Shown here in pieces: positions 63,001 through 64,000 of a stretch of DNA of 64,000 nt. Origin of the DNA: Brienomyrus brachyistius (lineage: Eukaryota; Chordata; Actinopteri; Osteoglossiformes; Mormyridae); the NCBI RefSeq assembly GCF_023856365.1, contig NC_064542.1, positions 7,309,363 through 7,373,362 of the forward strand, in the 5' to 3' direction. Position 1 is the stretch's first letter. Every line of letters begins with the position of its first letter. The notes beneath the pieces are model-generated. The model was given only the letters and a program-made list of their open reading frames with translations. It had not been told where the DNA came from and did no database searches. A program made the position numbers and the translations under genes.

Positions 63001-64000
63001 AATAATAAGAGATGGGCTAGATCCAGTAGGCTACCACCTACCAGGAGAATGAGGCTGGACTTGGACAGACTCCAAGATCAGGCTGTTCCTGATGAGTTTG
63101 CATGCAGTTTGAGTGAGGAGCTTACAGACTTGGGTGTGACTGCTGACTCTAATGTGATGTGGGAGACCTTCCATGATCAGACCCAGAAGGTTGCCGAGGG
63201 TTGTGTTGTTGTTGCCAGTGTCCCCAGAAGGAGGTGCTCCATCTTGCAGGGCACCCTGGATATTATCGAGAGGAGTTGCAGTGCACAACTTAGTGGCAAC
63301 CCCATTCTGTACTGGGAACTGAGGAAGACAGCTGTGAGGCTCTGAGGGCAAATAAGGAGGCGTTTGTTAGACGAATCTGTGAGCAGGTGACACACCATCT
63401 GTGGTCTAGTGACCCACGTCCTGCTTACGGAGGAATCGAAGCATTACACACATCTGAATCTGTTCCTTGGAGACAGGATGGGTGATTGGACGGTCCTTAT
63501 GGATGACACTGCAGTTGTGACCTGCTGGGCTTCTTTGAGCAGTTGTTTAAAGCTGACCCTCCAGCTAGGATGTTGGACATCTCTAGGTCCACAGTTCTCG
63601 AAGCTGATCCTCCGATCAGCAGTGAACCACCCAGTCTGACTGAGTTTGCACGGGTGGTGAGTCAGCTGGGGGCAGGGAAGGCCGCAGGGAACTGTGGTGT
63701 CCGGGGTGAACTTCTCCAGGCTGCTGGTAAGACTGTCTTCCTGGCATTGCAGGCAATCTTTGCTTCCATTTGGGAGTCAGGCATCATCCCAACTGACTGG
63801 AAAACGGGACTTGTGCTCCCTGTCTGGAAAGGGAAGGGTGATCACCTGGATTGTGGCAACTACAGGGGGATAACACTGCTCTCAGTGCCGGGCAAGGTCC
63901 TTGCTAGGGTCATCCTTAACAGGATCCACAATCACTTGCTTGCCTCTCAGTCTGGTTTTACACCTAAGAAGTCTACCATCAACCGTATCCTTACACTGAG
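63001..64000 (+). mobile_element. Non-LTR retrotransposon fragment (linker and reverse transcriptase), continues past the right edge
   Basis: From about 63600 one frame is open to the edge and carries reverse-transcriptase landmarks: IIPTDWKTGLVLPVWKGKGD, NYRGITLLSVPGKVLARVIL and QSGFTPKKSTINRILTL. Upstream (63049-63345) another frame encodes a linker typical of LINE proteins (LDLDRLQDQAVPDEF...), followed by frameshifts and stops around 63345-63600, so this copy is probably dead. The motifs suggest an RTE- or CR1-like LINE; the clade is not settled. The catalytic YADD box would lie outside the window. Confidence 0.88.

Overview
The window is nuclear DNA from a vertebrate, almost certainly a ray-finned (teleost-type) fish. 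It has intron-split genes with GT-AG borders, no operons or bacterial signals, and dense fish-type repeats: Tc1 and hAT transposons, several tRNA-derived SINEs, LTR-like elements, a non-LTR retrotransposon, and many micro- and minisatellites. Species cannot be named from the sequence alone.

Two genes can be supported, both on the minus strand, and both encode subunits of the GABA-A receptor, the inhibitory pentameric chloride channel of the synapse. gabra1 (alpha-1) is complete: nine coding exons between 42821 and 30112 sum to 1377 nt, giving a 458-residue protein with signal peptide, Cys-loop ectodomain and four membrane segments. About 18.6 kb downstream in the same orientation comes gabrg2 (gamma-2). 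Its first six coding exons (11551 to 1268) are present; the membrane-domain exons lie beyond the left edge. Order and orientation (alpha-1 upstream of gamma-2) match the conserved vertebrate alpha1-gamma2 cluster, and the exon lengths 68, 221, 83, 138/144, 153 and 203 are those of the family. The two products co-assemble with a beta subunit, and the benzodiazepine site lies at the alpha/gamma interface.

Layout. 1-11.6 kb: gabrg2 exons 6 to 1 and introns; intron 3 carries a minisatellite built from the exon 4 splice acceptor, and a SINE sits about 11 nt from the exon 4 donor. 11.6-30.1 kb: intergenic, with an LTR-like element, a broken Tc1 transposon, a 1.1-kb hAT element with perfect 8-bp target duplication, and a SINE-derived minisatellite. 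30.1-44.3 kb: gabra1, with MITEs, SINEs and tandem repeats in introns, including a G/T-rich array of donor-like motifs next to the 144-nt exon. 44.3-64 kb: no gene recognised; a large tandem-repeat landscape (25/47-bp, 34-bp and 59-bp arrays at 45.2-50.1 kb, a 46-bp array at 55.7-56.6 kb), SINEs, and at the right edge a reverse transcriptase fragment of a non-LTR retrotransposon.

The most unusual points are the tandem amplification of a real 3' splice site (17 extra copies) upstream of gabrg2 exon 4, the donor-like array in gabra1, and the internal higher-order structure of the 59-bp satellite (units 1-13 have the same variant pattern as units 20-32). No wholly new gene system was found.
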